The position numbers and the translations under genes were made by a program. From Caldicellulosiruptor obsidiansis OB47 (lineage in GTDB: Bacteria; Bacillota; Thermoanaerobacteria; Caldicellulosiruptorales; Caldicellulosiruptoraceae), in contig NC_014392.1 of NCBI RefSeq assembly GCF_000145215.1, positions 2,178,001 to 2,242,000 on the forward strand: 64,000 bases of DNA. Direction: 5' to 3'. The notes below the pieces were generated by a model. That model did not search any database. It was given only the letters and a program-made list of their open reading frames with translations, and was not told the origin of the DNA. Below are positions 16,452 to 25,558 of the stretch, piece after piece (the first letter of the stretch is position 1; each line of letters starts with the position of its first letter).

Positions 16452-18911
16452 TTATTTTACAGGTTTGAATCTTTTCAGTCTCAGAGCATTTGAAACAACA
16501 GAAACTGAAGAAAGTGCCATTGCAAAGGCTGCTATCATCGGATTCAAAAGTGGTCCACCAAATACGTGTAAAAATCCCGCCGCAATCGGAATACCCAATA
16601 TGTTGTAGAAAAATGCCCAGAATAGATTCTGTTTGATGTTCTGTATTGTCTTTTTACTAAGAAGGATTGCATTTACAACGTCCAATATGTCATCTTTCAT
16701 AAGAACCACATCAGCAGCTTCTGCTGCTACATCCGTTCCAGACGCAATTGATATGCCCACATCAGCTTGAGCCAAAGCTGGTGCATCGTTAATACCATCA
16801 CCTACCATAGCAACTTTTTTACCTTTTCTTTGCAGCTTTTTTATTTCATTTGCTTTGTCCTGTGGTAATACATCTGCCAAGATATTGTCTATTCCAACCT
16901 GTTTTGCAATTGCTTTTGCTGTTTTTTCATTATCTCCTGTAATCATTGCAACCTCGATACCCATACTATACAAAAGTTCAATTGCCCGTTTAGCATTTGG
17001 CTTTATCACATCCGATACTGCTATGATCCCAGCAAACTCCCCGTTTTGTGCTACAAATATAGGTGTCTTTGCCTGCTGTGAAAGCTTTTCTATATCAAGT
17101 AAGGAATCTATTTCAATACCTTTATCTTTCATAAGTTTTTTGTTTCCAACAAGAACTTTTTGTCCATTTATCACTGCTTCTATTCCATACCCTGAAATTG
17201 CTTCAAACTGACTTGCTTCAAAAAGCTGTAGATTGTTTTCCTTTGCTGCAAAAACTATCGCTTCACCTAAAGGATGTTCAGAGAGCCTTTCTGCCGATGC
17301 TGCTATTTGCAGCAGCCTTTCTCTTTTCCAGCCATTTGCAGGAATTATGTCAGTTACTCTTGGTTTACCTTCCGTGATTGTCCCCGTCTTGTCGAAAACA
17401 ACCATTGTGATTTTGTGCAAAGTTTCTAATGCACCACCACTCTTTATTAAAATTCCATGTTCTGCACCTTTCCCTGTTGAGACCATAATAGCAGTGGGTG
17501 TTGCAAGCCCCAAAGCACACGGGCATGCGATAACTAAAACAGTGATAAATATTCTCAAAGCAAAAATAAATGAACTACCAGTAAAGTACCATACAAGAGC
17601 CGAAATTACAGCAATTAGAATAACAACTGGCACAAAATACCCTGAGATTACATCTGCCAACCTTGCGATTGGTGCTTTTGAACTTTGAGCATCTTCAACC
17701 AGCTTGATAATCTGTGCAATTACCGTGTCCTTACCAACATTTGTAGCTTTTACTTTTAGCATACCATTTTTGTTTATTGTAGCACCTATAACCTTGCTTC
17801 CAGGCGTCTTTTCAACAGGGATACTTTCACCAGTTATCATTGATTCATCCACAAAACTTCTGCCTTCAATTACTTCTCCATCAACCGGGATCTTCTCACC
17901 GGGTTTTACTAAAATTATATCACCTGTTTCAACTTCTTCTATCGGTATGACTACTTCATTATCACCTTGAATAACCACTGCAGTTTTTGGTGCAAGTCCC
18001 ATTAATTTTTTTATAGCTTCTGAGGCTTTACCCTTGGAAAAAGCTTCTAAGTATTTACCCAGCAAGACAAGGGTTATGATTACACCTGCAGTCTCAAAAT
18101 ACATCTCTTTTACATACTGGTAGTTACCCATTGCAATCTGGTATATAGCAAAAATACTATATAAAATTGCAGCAGATGTACCTGTTGCAATTAATGAGTC
18201 CATGTTGGGTTGCAGCTTTAAAAGCCTACTAAAACCTACAGTATAGAACTTATACCCTACAATGACAATTGGAATTACCAATATTGCCTGTACAAGCGCA
18301 AAATTCAAAGGATGTTTTTCAGGTGAAATTATCTCTGGCAACGGGAGTCCTACCACATGTGCCATAGCAATCAATAAAAGTGGAACTGCAAATACACTTG
18401 CAATGACAAACCTTCTAAAAAGACTATTTATCTCCTTTTGTTTTCGCTCTTGATGCGAATCTTCATAGGATGTCTTTTCAATCTCAAGTGGCGTATATCC
18501 GGCTTTTATTATCGCATTTTTTATTTCAGACAGTCTTACCTGAGATGAATCATACACAACTCTTGCTTTTTCACTTGCAAGGTTAACGCTTACCTCTTTT
18601 ATTCCATTTAGCTTTGAAATTGATTTTTCGATTGCTCTTGCGCATGAAGCACACGTCATACCTGAAATAGGAACAGTTACTTCTCTAATAGTTTCTTCTC
18701 TATCGTCCAAAACACCATAGCCGGCTCTTTTCACTGCTTCTCTGATCTTTTCAATGCTGGCTTTGCTTTCATCAAACTCAACAATAAGCTTTTCAGTGGC
18801 AAAGTTAACCGACACATTAGCTACACCTTCTACTTTACTAACACTTTTTTCAATCGCTTTTGCACATGAAGTACATGTCATACCTGTTACACTTAAAACT
18901 TTTTTCTTCAT
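16452..18911 (-). CDS. copA: Cu(I)-translocating P1B-type ATPase
   Basis: About 819 aa. Two N-terminal HMA domains carry GMTCTSC and GMTCASC. Eight transmembrane helices follow, with the ion-binding CPCALG in helix 6, the TGES actuator loop, the phosphorylation motif DKTGTIT, the SEHPLGEAI nucleotide-domain motif and [10 protein letters not shown] hinge. This makes it a CopA-type copper exporter. ATG 18911 is preferred over the TTG two codons earlier because a GAAGGAAG site lies ~11 nt upstream. No CsoR or CopY gene is adjacent. Confidence 0.95.
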   Translation of the reverse strand: MKKKVLSVTGMTCTSCAKAIEKSVSKVEGVANVSVNFATEKLIVEFDESKASIEKIREAVKRAGYGVLDDREETIREVTVPISGMTCASCARAIEKSISKLNGIKEVSVNLASEKARVVYDSSQVRLSEIKNAIIKAGYTPLEIEKTSYEDSHQERKQKEINSLFRRFVIASVFAVPLLLIAMAHVVGLPLPEIISPEKHPLNFALVQAILVIPIVIVGYKFYTVGFSRLLKLQPNMDSLIATGTSAAILYSIFAIYQIAMGNYQYVKEMYFETAGVIITLVLLGKYLEAFSKGKASEAIKKLMGLAPKTAVVIQGDNEVVIPIEEVETGDIILVKPGEKIPVDGEVIEGRSFVDESMITGESIPVEKTPGSKVIGATINKNGMLKVKATNVGKDTVIAQIIKLVEDAQSSKAPIARLADVISGYFVPVVILIAVISALVWYFTGSSFIFALRIFITVLVIACPCALGLATPTAIMVSTGKGAEHGILIKSGGALETLHKITMVVFDKTGTITEGKPRVTDIIPANGWKRERLLQIAASAERLSEHPLGEAIVFAAKENNLQLFEASQFEAISGYGIEAVINGQKVLVGNKKLMKDKGIEIDSLLDIEKLSQQAKTPIFVAQNGEFAGIIAVSDVIKPNAKRAIELLYSMGIEVAMITGDNEKTAKAIAKQVGIDNILADVLPQDKANEIKKLQRKGKKVAMVGDGINDAPALAQADVGISIASGTDVAAEAADVVLMKDDILDVVNAILLSKKTIQNIKQNLFWAFFYNILGIPIAAGFLHVFGGPLLNPMIAAFAMALSSVSVVSNALRLKRFKPVK

Positions 18912-19046
18912 TCTCAAACTTTCTTCCTTCTTGGTATTTGTTAATCTACCTTTGATTATAATCTACTATTTCTATAAGTCAAGTATGAATTTTTGCAAAA
19001 ACTTCTTTCTTTTTTAATACCCTATTTAAGTATACTAAACAACATT

Positions 19047-19478
19047 TCAAGACTCTAATTTCCCGTGTCTGTGACGGAAACAGTGTCCTTTCCCCATACC
19101 TTTTGCACACCCAACATTTTTTGAATGGCAAACAGGACACTCTGAAAGGTCTGCATCAAACATATATCCACATTCTCTACAGACTACCTTGCAACTGCCA
19201 ACAACGTAGTTTCCACCTTCAATTCTGATAGCTTTGCCGTTTATAAGGGCATCTGCAATCTTTTTTCTCGCCTCTTCTAGTATGAGCTGAAATGTCTGAC
19301 GGGAAACTTGCATCTTTTGTGCACATTCTTCCTGCATGAGACCTTCTAAGTCTTTAAGTCTTATTGCCTCAAGTTCTTCAACTTTTAAAATCACTTCATC
19401 ATTACAACCTTCTTTAGGGAAAAAATAATTAAACCTTGGCAAAAACTCTACTCTTCTGCATCTTACTGGTCGTGGCAA
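19047..19478 (-). CDS. DUF134 family DNA-binding protein
   Basis: 143 aa. Begins MPRPVRCRRVEFLPRFNYF, the typical DUF134 start. A sigma-70-region-4-like helix-turn-helix is around 35-75 (EELEAIRLKDLEGLMQEE...VSRQTFQLIL). A Cys-rich C-terminus with CxxC pairs (CRECG and CPVCH) may bind metal or a cluster. TTG start lies 7 nt after AGGAGGC. DUF134 genes cluster with NifX-like, DUF5320 and Mrp genes, all found within the next 4.5 kb. It is a candidate for the regulator acting on the shared palindrome upstream of DUF5320 and mrp (inference). Confidence 0.88.
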   Translation of the reverse strand: MPRPVRCRRVEFLPRFNYFFPKEGCNDEVILKVEELEAIRLKDLEGLMQEECAQKMQVSRQTFQLILEEARKKIADALINGKAIRIEGGNYVVGSCKVVCRECGYMFDADLSECPVCHSKNVGCAKGMGKGHCFRHRHGKLES

Positions 19479-19513
19479 ATCAAATGCCTCCTTTACCCAA
19501 AAATTATTATGAA

Positions 19514-19539
19514 CAAAAAGGCAGGATTTTAACCCTGCC
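19514..19539 (-). terminator. Terminator of the fur-nifX-like operon
   Basis: GGCAGG and CCTGCC pair around GTTAAAAT on the minus strand, followed by TTTTTG. The 237 bp between it and the NifX-like stop (19540-19776) contain only a possible 29-codon frame and AT-rich sequence; I see no convincing gene there. Confidence 0.7.
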
Positions 19540-19776
19540 CCTCTTAATTGTTATGGTTTTCCTTCTAGTCTTTTTTAATAAAATCCGCAATATTTTATAT
19601 TTTTAACCACTATATAACCTCTTATCATTATCATGTTCTGGGCTATTTTCTAAAGCCTTTTTTAAAATTTTGCTCCCTTCTTTTGGACACATTTTAATTA
19701 TACCATAAACTAAGAAGCCTATATCATCAATTTTCCTTTGTCCAAAAATAATCTATAATGTCAATTTTTATACCGG

Positions 19777-20175
19777 TTACAAATTATGATGGTGCTTGTG
19801 AGAATGCTGATGTAAATGATGATGCAACCCCTCTTCGTGTTCATGAATCTTGTTTGCAAGTGTTTCATCTGACCTTAGTTCGCCTTTTAATAGTTTTTCA
19901 ACTGCTTCATCTGGATTGCCTAAGACACCAATAAAATATTTTATACCAAGAGTATCAAATATATATCTTGCTCTCTCACCCATTGAACCTGCAATTACAA
20001 CATCTGCACCTTTTTCTTTTATAAACTTTGCAAAAAGCCCAGCTCTGTGCTCTGGCATTTCAAAATACTCTTTTGTTATAATTGCACCGTTTTCAATTGT
20101 ATATATGCAAACTTTTTCACTGCCACCAAAGTGAGGACTTATCTTGTCACCCATTAGCATAACTGCTATCTTCAT
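19777..20175 (-). CDS. NifX/NifB-C-terminal-like protein with His-rich tail
   Basis: 132 aa. Residues 1-110 match the dinitrogenase iron-molybdenum cofactor fold: MKIAVMLMGDKISPHFGGSE, ADVVIAGSMGERAR and LGNPDEAVEKLLKGEL. The last 25 residues are packed with histidines (about 11), suggesting metal binding. Outside nitrogen fixers these proteins occur with Mrp/ParA and DUF134 and may carry Fe-S precursors. The start lies inside the fur-like gene (29-bp overlap), implying translational coupling. Confidence 0.85.
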   Translation of the reverse strand: MKIAVMLMGDKISPHFGGSEKVCIYTIENGAIITKEYFEMPEHRAGLFAKFIKEKGADVVIAGSMGERARYIFDTLGIKYFIGVLGNPDEAVEKLLKGELRSDETLANKIHEHEEGLHHHLHQHSHKHHHNL

Positions 20176-20629
20176 TGTTTATTTCCTCCTTTTTTAAATT
20201 CATTGAATTTGATTTTAATTCAAACAAACAATTTCTACAAACACCGTGAAATTCGTACAATATAAATTTTGAATCAAAATGATAAAATTTCTTTATCTTT
20301 CTACTAATCTTTTCAAGCGCACTATCGCTCAACTTTAGCCAAAATTTTTTCTTACAAACGTCACATACAAAGAAGGTTAAATTTAAACTCTTATTCGATT
20401 CATCACTAACATAGGCTATATATTTATCATTGGCTACATCACACGATATTATCAATCCTTTTTGTTCTAATCTATTTATACCTCTATAAATAGTGCTCAA
20501 ACTTGCCCAGCTTATTAGACTCTGAACAAGACCTTGTTTACTTACAATATTGTTATTTCTTTTTAAATAATCTATTATCATTTCACATATCTGATTATTC
20601 TTTAAGTTTCTTTTTTTATAATTTGACAT
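20147..20629 (-). CDS. Fur-family metalloregulator
   Basis: 160 aa. N-terminal winged helix with the Fur-like recognition segment SWASLSTIYRGINRLEQKGLI. The C-terminal domain has the zinc-site CxxC pairs CDVCKK and CRNC, with His in KFYHFDSKF and YEFHGVC. The divergence from Fur/Zur/PerR prevents a metal assignment. ATG has GGTGAGAG upstream. Its target may be its own operon with the NifX-like gene. Confidence 0.82.
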   Translation of the reverse strand: MSNYKKRNLKNNQICEMIIDYLKRNNNIVSKQGLVQSLISWASLSTIYRGINRLEQKGLIISCDVANDKYIAYVSDESNKSLNLTFFVCDVCKKKFWLKLSDSALEKISRKIKKFYHFDSKFILYEFHGVCRNCLFELKSNSMNLKKEEINNEDSSYANG

Positions 20630-20650
20630 ACACTCTCACCATAATTAACC

Positions 20651-20926
20651 TTACTCTTCTTCAATACAAATATTTTTCTTTAAAATATTCGCAATTGTTG
20701 CACTTGCTAATATAATAACTACAAAACTTAAAACTATCAAAGAAACACCAAAAATATATTTGAAAACACTCAAGTGTGTCTTAGTTAGCATCACAAAAGT
20801 TGCTATAGAAAAGGCTGCAAGTGGAAAAGAATATGCCCACCAAGAAAGATAGAACTTTGAGCTAAGAAATTTCTTAATTTGGGCTATCAAAAGAAGTATC
20901 AAAAACATTGCAAAGAAATAAGTAAC
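20651..20926 (-). pseudogene. C-terminal fragment of a SLAC1/TehA-family transporter
   Basis: About 90 codons. The sequence YLSWWAYSFPLAAFSIAT is the hallmark of the penultimate helices of TDT/SLAC1/TehA channels (usual length ~320 aa), and homology-like sequence continues a few codons upstream of the only ATG (20908). Everything before is absent: the remnant begins at a hairpin. Three hydrophobic segments remain. Not functional on its own by family standards. Confidence 0.65.
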
Positions 20927-20953
20927 CTCCTTTCAAAACTTTTAAAATTATTC

Positions 20954-20988
20954 GGGGGGCATGAAAATTTGCCTTTTGAAAGCCCCCC
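20954..20988 (-). terminator. Terminator of the DUF5320 gene
   Basis: GGGGGGC and GCCCCCC stem (7 GC pairs) with a 21-nt loop, followed on the minus strand by GAATAATTTT. Lies 20 bp after the DUF5320 stop. Confidence 0.6.
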
Positions 20989-21007
20989 TTCAAAGTAATT
21001 TCAGATT

Positions 21008-21244
21008 TTACTCTTGTTTTTGTTCGTCTGAAAGAAGCTTGTCAATCAGTTTTAACCTTTGTTCTAAAACCTGCTTTTCATACTCTAAAGCTTCTTTTGC
21101 AAAAGGTAAATCTTTTGAGCCTGCCAAATACATCCACTTGCAAATTCCAGAGCCTCTGCCAAAACTACCGCTAAAACCTCTTCCAAATCCTTGACCAAAG
21201 CCCTTTGCACCTCTGCCAAAACCGCAGCCATATCCCAACGGCAT
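21008..21244 (-). CDS. DUF5320-like Gly-rich small protein
   Basis: 78 aa from ATG 21244 (GGTGAAGG just upstream). The first 35 residues are Gly/Phe/Arg repeats (GFGQGFGRGFSGSFGRGSG). A CKWMYLAG segment and a ~35-residue C-terminal coiled coil (EALEYEKQVLEQRLKLIDKLL) follow. This is the DUF5320 layout; such genes accompany NifX-like and Mrp proteins. Preceded by a strong promoter with two copies of a CATATG palindrome. Confidence 0.75.
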   Translation of the reverse strand: MPLGYGCGFGRGAKGFGQGFGRGFSGSFGRGSGICKWMYLAGSKDLPFAKEALEYEKQVLEQRLKLIDKLLSDEQKQE

Positions 21245-21269
21245 AACCTTCACCCCCAGAAATATTTTA

Positions 21270-21316
21270 TTGGCATATGCTAATTATAATTATACTCGGT
21301 TTTTGGCATATGTCAA
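21270..21316 (-). promoter_or_regulatory. DUF5320 promoter with two palindromic operators
   Basis: TTGACA (21311-21316), 16-bp spacer, TATAAT (21289-21294) on the minus strand. The -35 box is embedded in the palindrome TTGGCATATGTCAA (21303-21316); a second copy TTGGCATATGCTAA (21270-21283) follows the -10. The same palindrome covers the -35 of mrp at 23988-24001. Confidence 0.75.
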
Positions 21317-21468
21317 TATATTTTTTAAAAAAATTCCCCTTGCTTTTTTACAAGAATCTTTGCAGAAAGCCTCGGCCTTTTAGGGCGGGGATGAATGCAA
21401 AGATTGAAACTGAAAACCAAATACGGTATAATTGAATTAAATCTTTAAAAATAGCAGAGTAGATTATA

Positions 21469-21879
21469 ATGAATACCTACAGGTCAACCAGACATGCCAA
21501 ATTCTTAATCAACTACCACTTTGTATGGATACCAAAATATCGCAAGGACTTTTTAAAAGACCTTGAGGTGAAAAAGACGGTCGAAGAAACGGTACAAGAA
21601 CTGTCCAAGGCATACAAGTTTGATATTTTAGCACTTGAAATAATGCCTGACCATATTCATTTGTTTATTTCAGCACTTCCAAGATATTCTCCAAGTGAAC
21701 TAATTAATGTAATAAAAGGTGCTACTGGGAGGAAGATAGGACAAAAATTTCCTCAGTATAAACAGAAGGGTTCAGTGTGGACAAGAGCATATTTTGTGGC
21801 AACTGCGGGCAATGTTTCTTCTGAAACAATCAAAAAATATATAGAAAATCAGTGGAAGAAGGCAGAAAAAAATGGATAA
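21469..21879 (+). CDS. tnpA: IS200/IS605 Y1 transposase TnpA
   Basis: 136 aa HUH single-strand transposase. The metal-binding HUH motif is PDHIHLFI (~64-70) and the catalytic tyrosine is in KKYIENQW near 126. Full length for the family. It overlaps tnpB by 8 bp. Confidence 0.95.
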   Translation: MNTYRSTRHAKFLINYHFVWIPKYRKDFLKDLEVKKTVEETVQELSKAYKFDILALEIMPDHIHLFISALPRYSPSELINVIKGATGRKIGQKFPQYKQKGSVWTRAYFVATAGNVSSETIKKYIENQWKKAEKNG

Positions 21880-23104
21880 GACATATATTCTACCTGTTCC
21901 AGAAAAGTATCAGAGTTTGGCAATAGAACTTTCAATTGAGTCAGGCAAAATCTACTCTAAAGCAGTAAGTTTTCTAAAGAAAATGAACAAAAAGGGGATA
22001 AAAATATCACGGAAAACATTCGACAGGTATATGGAATGGTGGATACACCAGAAGGATTTTGTACTTCACAGTCAGAGCAAACAGGCAGCATACCAACAGG
22101 CATGGACAGCGTATCAGGCAACATTGCAAAAAATTAAAAAGGCAAAGAAAAAAGGAAAAGATACGTCTGGGATAAGATTGCCATACAGAAACAAGAAATA
22201 CAATAAAGTAGTGTTCAAAGAAAGTGCAATTCATTTGAAAGGTAATGCTTTGATGTTTTCCAACAAGAAGGGAGAACAAGCAATTGTTTTAAGAGACATT
22301 GTAATAAAGGCTACTCTTAAATACGCAGAGTTAATCTATCATACCAGCAAGAAAAGATACTATCTTCATGTAGTTGTCGAAGTTAAAGAAAGAGAAATTG
22401 AAAAAGGCAAAGGTGTTTTAGCAGTAGACGTTGGGGTAATACATCCGATGGTATGTTTTGATGGAAAGAATGTTTTAATCTACAATGGTGGGATTTTAAA
22501 TGCAAAGTTGAGATATCGTAATAAAAAATTTGCAGAGTTTCAGCAAAAACTTTCTATGTGTAAGAAAGGTTCAAAAAGATTTAGAAAGCTTGAAAATGCG
22601 AAGAGAGAAGTTTTGAGGAAGCTAAACAACCAGATAAGAGATGTGTTGGAAAAATACACATCTCATTTGATAGGGTATTGTGTTAAAAATGGGATAGGCA
22701 CAATTGTGCTTGGTGATTTGAAAGGGATAAGAAATGGAGCAAAGCATGGGAAAGTATCGAATCAGAAAGTTCATCAGTGGATGTTTAGGAAAGTGGCAAG
22801 AAGGATAGAAGAGAAAGCAAGATTTGTGAGGATAGATGTTGTGTATATAAAAGAGAATAGCACATCACAGGTATGTCCTGTATGTGGAAGTAGAAATAAG
22901 CCAGAAAACAGGAACTATGAATGCAGAAATTGCAGTTTTAGATATCACAGGGATGGAGTGGGTGCAATAAATATCTACAGAAAGTATACAGGGGGAAGAC
23001 TCCTGGTAGTAGGGCAATTGGCTTGCCCCACAGGTGTGAGGTTTGAAGCCCACCTGTGTTGCCCAACAAGATGGAATGTTCATCCTGTTGGGAAGACAGC
23101 CTGA
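21872..23104 (+). CDS. tnpB: TnpB RNA-guided nuclease of IS605 element
   Basis: 410 aa. RuvC-I Asp in LAVDVGVIHPM (~188), zinc finger CPVCGSRNKPENRNYECRNC, and RuvC-III Asp in YHRDGVGAINI. The RuvC-II position, usually VVxEDL, reads IVLGDLKGIR: the Glu is replaced by Gly. An alternative acidic residue is the Glu in YIKENSTSQVC just before the zinc finger, as in TnpB lineages with a rearranged active site (family knowledge). TnpB uses a right-end-derived RNA to cut DNA at the donor site and keep the IS in the population. Confidence 0.92.
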   Translation: MDKTYILPVPEKYQSLAIELSIESGKIYSKAVSFLKKMNKKGIKISRKTFDRYMEWWIHQKDFVLHSQSKQAAYQQAWTAYQATLQKIKKAKKKGKDTSGIRLPYRNKKYNKVVFKESAIHLKGNALMFSNKKGEQAIVLRDIVIKATLKYAELIYHTSKKRYYLHVVVEVKEREIEKGKGVLAVDVGVIHPMVCFDGKNVLIYNGGILNAKLRYRNKKFAEFQQKLSMCKKGSKRFRKLENAKREVLRKLNNQIRDVLEKYTSHLIGYCVKNGIGTIVLGDLKGIRNGAKHGKVSNQKVHQWMFRKVARRIEEKARFVRIDVVYIKENSTSQVCPVCGSRNKPENRNYECRNCSFRYHRDGVGAINIYRKYTGGRLLVVGQLACPTGVRFEAHLCCPTRWNVHPVGKTA

Positions 23105-23155
23105 AATAATGAGCTGTCAGGAATCCTCGGCCCTTTCAGGGCGGGGAGAAGTCAA
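22950..23155 (+). ncRNA. Probable TnpB guide RNA (reRNA/omegaRNA) scaffold
   Basis: By analogy to characterised IS605 elements, the guide RNA spans the tnpB 3' end and the right end, finishing at GTCAA (23151-23155) with the hairpin CCTCGGCC/GGGCGGGG as scaffold stem. The guide would be host sequence beginning at 23156 (TATTCGTTGAGATTAC), i.e. the 3' end of mrp. The 5' limit is a guess. Confidence 0.5.
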
Positions 23156-23940
23156 TATTCGTTGAGATTACTTTTTAAAATGTTCAAACATGAGTCAAGA
23201 TACAAATTTTGTGCTTTTTCAATTTCACCGCTGTCGCAAAGAGCGGTAAGTTTAGAATCTATGGGCACACGTCCTAAAATTCTTAAGCTGAGCCTTTCTG
23301 CCTCTTCTTCGAGTTTACTTTTGCCAAAAATGTCAATTTCTCTCCCGCAATGCGGACAAATAGCATAACTCATATTCTCAACTATTCCTATGATTGGTAT
23401 ATCCATCTGTTTTGCCATGTTATATGCCTTTTTGACTATTAAAGATACAAGGTCCTGCGGTGAGGTCACAATTATAATTCCGTCTATCGGCAGTGACTGG
23501 AAAACTGTAAGTGCAACATCCCCCGTCCCTGGAGGCATATCAATTAAAAGATAGTCCAATATACCCCAACCAACATCTGTCCAGAACTGTTCTATTGTCT
23601 TTGCAATGAGCGGACCTCTCCAAATCACCGGTGCATCTTCTTTATTCAAAAGCAAGTTCATTGACATAATTTTTATATCATTGTGAGTTCTCACAGGATA
23701 GATTGCTTTTGAGTCTGATTCAATCTTTGCACCACTTACACCAAACATCTTTGGTATGGATGGACCAGTTATATCAGCATCAAGAATTCCAACTTCATAA
23801 CCTTCTCTTCTCAAACCCACAGCAATCAATGAAGTAATCAGACTCTTTCCAACTCCACCTTTGCCACTCACAACAGCATACATCTTTTTTACGTCAGTAA
23901 ATTCATTTTTAGGAATTGGATGCATTACATTCTGTCTCAA
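23152..23940 (-). CDS. Mrp/NBP35-type P-loop ATPase (Fe-S carrier)
   Basis: Mrp/ApbC-family ATPase binding and transferring Fe-S clusters. Deviant Walker A SGKGGVGKS (~25 from the chosen start), Walker B-like LLIDMPPGTGD, and CPHCGREIDIFG with the CxxC pair used for the cluster. TTG 23940 (262 aa) is chosen because AAGGAGAG lies 7 nt upstream. The ATG at 23994 falls inside the -35/spacer of a near-perfect promoter and cannot be translated from it. The stop TGA is made by the IS605 right end; without the IS the protein would end one codon earlier or thereabouts. Confidence 0.88.
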   Translation of the reverse strand: MRQNVMHPIPKNEFTDVKKMYAVVSGKGGVGKSLITSLIAVGLRREGYEVGILDADITGPSIPKMFGVSGAKIESDSKAIYPVRTHNDIKIMSMNLLLNKEDAPVIWRGPLIAKTIEQFWTDVGWGILDYLLIDMPPGTGDVALTVFQSLPIDGIIIVTSPQDLVSLIVKKAYNMAKQMDIPIIGIVENMSYAICPHCGREIDIFGKSKLEEEAERLSLRILGRVPIDSKLTALCDSGEIEKAQNLYLDSCLNILKSNLNEY

Positions 23941-23972
23941 TTTTCTCTCTCCTTGCTTTGTTTTTTCTTTTA

Positions 23973-24001
23973 ATTTTACTCTTGTTTCTGGCATATGTCA
24001 A
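23973..24001 (-). promoter_or_regulatory. mrp promoter with CATATG palindrome over -35
   Basis: TTGACA (23996-24001), exactly 17 bp, TAAAAT (23973-23978) on the minus strand. The palindrome CTGGCATATGTCAA (23988-24001) overlaps the -35 exactly as at the DUF5320 promoter, pointing to one shared repressor. Confidence 0.75.
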
Positions 24002-24122
24002 TTTTGTTTTTGTCTTTTAAATAATTTACAAATTTTTCGTGTATCGAAGCAAATTTTGGGTATATAATAAAATTGTAGAGTGTCTATCTTAAATTAATAA
24101 TTAATTCTGGGGGAATAGAAAA

Positions 24123-24494
24123 ATGCTTTCAAACATAATTAACAAGGATTTTATAAAACTTTTACCAACAGATACAGTCAAGTTCGCGCTTGAACAAATG
24201 CAGAAAAGAAAAAAGAGCGTGGCAGTTATCGTAGATGAAAATGACTTTTTAAAAGGAATTATCGTAAAAGCAGATATTTATAGGTTCCTCAGCCAGCCCG
24301 GTCATTATGAAACATACCCTGTTGAGCTTGCTATGACAAAAGCGGTAATCACAGCTGATAAAAATGACGATATTAAAGATGTTGCAAAACTTTTGCGTGA
24401 AAATGACATTTCAGCTGTTCCTGTTCTTGATGATGGCAAGGTAATTGGTCTTATTGGTCTTGAAGATATAGTTGATTATTTTATTAACATGTAG
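24123..24494 (+). CDS. CBS-domain pair protein
   Basis: 123 aa consisting of two CBS motifs (residues ~5-58 and ~64-122), with IIVKADIYRFL and IGLIGLEDIVDYF as the typical motif ends. Stand-alone CBS pairs bind adenosyl nucleotides and act as regulators. GGGGG site upstream of ATG. Partner unknown. Confidence 0.88.
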   Translation: MLSNIINKDFIKLLPTDTVKFALEQMQKRKKSVAVIVDENDFLKGIIVKADIYRFLSQPGHYETYPVELAMTKAVITADKNDDIKDVAKLLRENDISAVPVLDDGKVIGLIGLEDIVDYFINM

Positions 24495-24568
24495 TATTTA
24501 ATATATTCAGATATACAATAAGTTCAAGAAATAATTTGTTGTTATCCAGTAACTGAAGGGGGCACAAA

Positions 24569-25333
24569 ATGGAGCATATGTTTGAGTCAAAGAGAGTAAT
24601 CATTGGTCCAGAAGGATTTAAAAAGGTTATTGATATATCTGTACCAAAAAGAGTCAACCTTCCAACAGGCTATATTGAAACAGAGAAAATTGCTCATATT
24701 CCACCGGGTGGAAGCTTTTTTGCAAATGATGTTGAATATTTTGTCTTCCCGTGTGACACGTTTGACTACGTTATGCATTTTTTAAAAAGACACACACAGA
24801 TAGTCTACCCAAAAGACGGAGCCTACATTCTTATGAAACTTGACATACACCCAGGTAAAAGAGTTGGAGAAGCGGGCACAGGTTCTGGTGCGTTTACCCT
24901 TTATCTTTCAATGGCTGTTGGACCTGAAGGCAGGGTGTATACATATGAGCAAAGAGAAGAGTTTTATAAAAAAGCTGAGAAGAATATAAAAAACTTTTCT
25001 AAATTTGATAACGTAGTTATGCACAATAAGTCAATTGTAGATGGAATTGAAGAGAAGGATTTAGACGCATTCTTTTTAGATGTCAGAGAACCTGAAGAAG
25101 CAATCTTATCTGTTAGGGAAGCTCTAAAACCGGCAGGACATTTAGGGATTTTAGTGCCAACAACAAATCAAGTGTCAGAGACACTAACAGCTTTGCAAAA
25201 TAATAGGTTTTATGTCTCTGAGGTTGTTGAAATAATGATGCGTCAGTACAAGCCTGTACCAGAGCGTCTGCGACCCGATGATAGAATGATAGGGCATACC
25301 GCTTATATGATTTTTGCAAGGAAGATTCTGTGA
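24569..25333 (+). CDS. trmI: tRNA (adenine-58-N1)-methyltransferase
   Basis: 254 aa. An N-terminal beta domain is followed by a Rossmann methyltransferase with SAM motif VGEAGTGSGAFTLYL (~95-110) and the catalytic LDAFFLDVREPEEA (~170). The C-terminal RYP(D)-type end HTAYMIFARKIL is typical of TrmI. It makes m1A58 in tRNA, important for thermostability of tRNA in thermophiles. AAGGGGG lies 6 nt before ATG. 74 bp after the CBS gene. Confidence 0.93.
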   Translation: MEHMFESKRVIIGPEGFKKVIDISVPKRVNLPTGYIETEKIAHIPPGGSFFANDVEYFVFPCDTFDYVMHFLKRHTQIVYPKDGAYILMKLDIHPGKRVGEAGTGSGAFTLYLSMAVGPEGRVYTYEQREEFYKKAEKNIKNFSKFDNVVMHNKSIVDGIEEKDLDAFFLDVREPEEAILSVREALKPAGHLGILVPTTNQVSETLTALQNNRFYVSEVVEIMMRQYKPVPERLRPDDRMIGHTAYMIFARKIL

Positions 25334-25558
25334 TGTAGAGTCAACAAAAATAAAGCTTTTTGACATAGCAATCCAACAATTTATAGCGATGAGAGTTTAC
25401 GTAATATGACTTAAACAGTCCTAATAAAGATTTTGACATAGAAGGTCTTTTTGAGAACCTGACAAATTGCCTATTTTCTAATGTGGCAAAGAGCGAAAAG
25501 TTTGTGGTATAATTATTAAAAAGAGAAGTCTTGTGTTTTGAGCAAAGGTGGGTATAAG

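Larger units (their letters stand above)
21350..23155 (+). mobile_element. IS200/IS605-family element (tnpA + tnpB)
   Basis: Left end: the hairpin GCCTCGGCCTTTTAGGGCGGGG (split here as CCTCGGCC / GGGCGGGG) nested within a perfect 10-bp inverted repeat AATCTTTGCA (21355-21364) / TGCAAAGATT (21396-21405). Right end: a matching hairpin CCTCGGCCCTTTCAGGGCGG then GAGAAGTCAA, ending at 23155, like other IS605 right ends. No target duplication is expected for this family. The exact left cleavage point is uncertain (~21350-21355). The element separates DUF5320 from mrp and supplies the mrp stop codon. Confidence 0.85.

Noticed and set aside
23941..23994. ATG 23994 as the start of mrp
   Set aside because: It lies inside the -35/spacer of a strong promoter; the TTG at 23940 has a good ribosome site.
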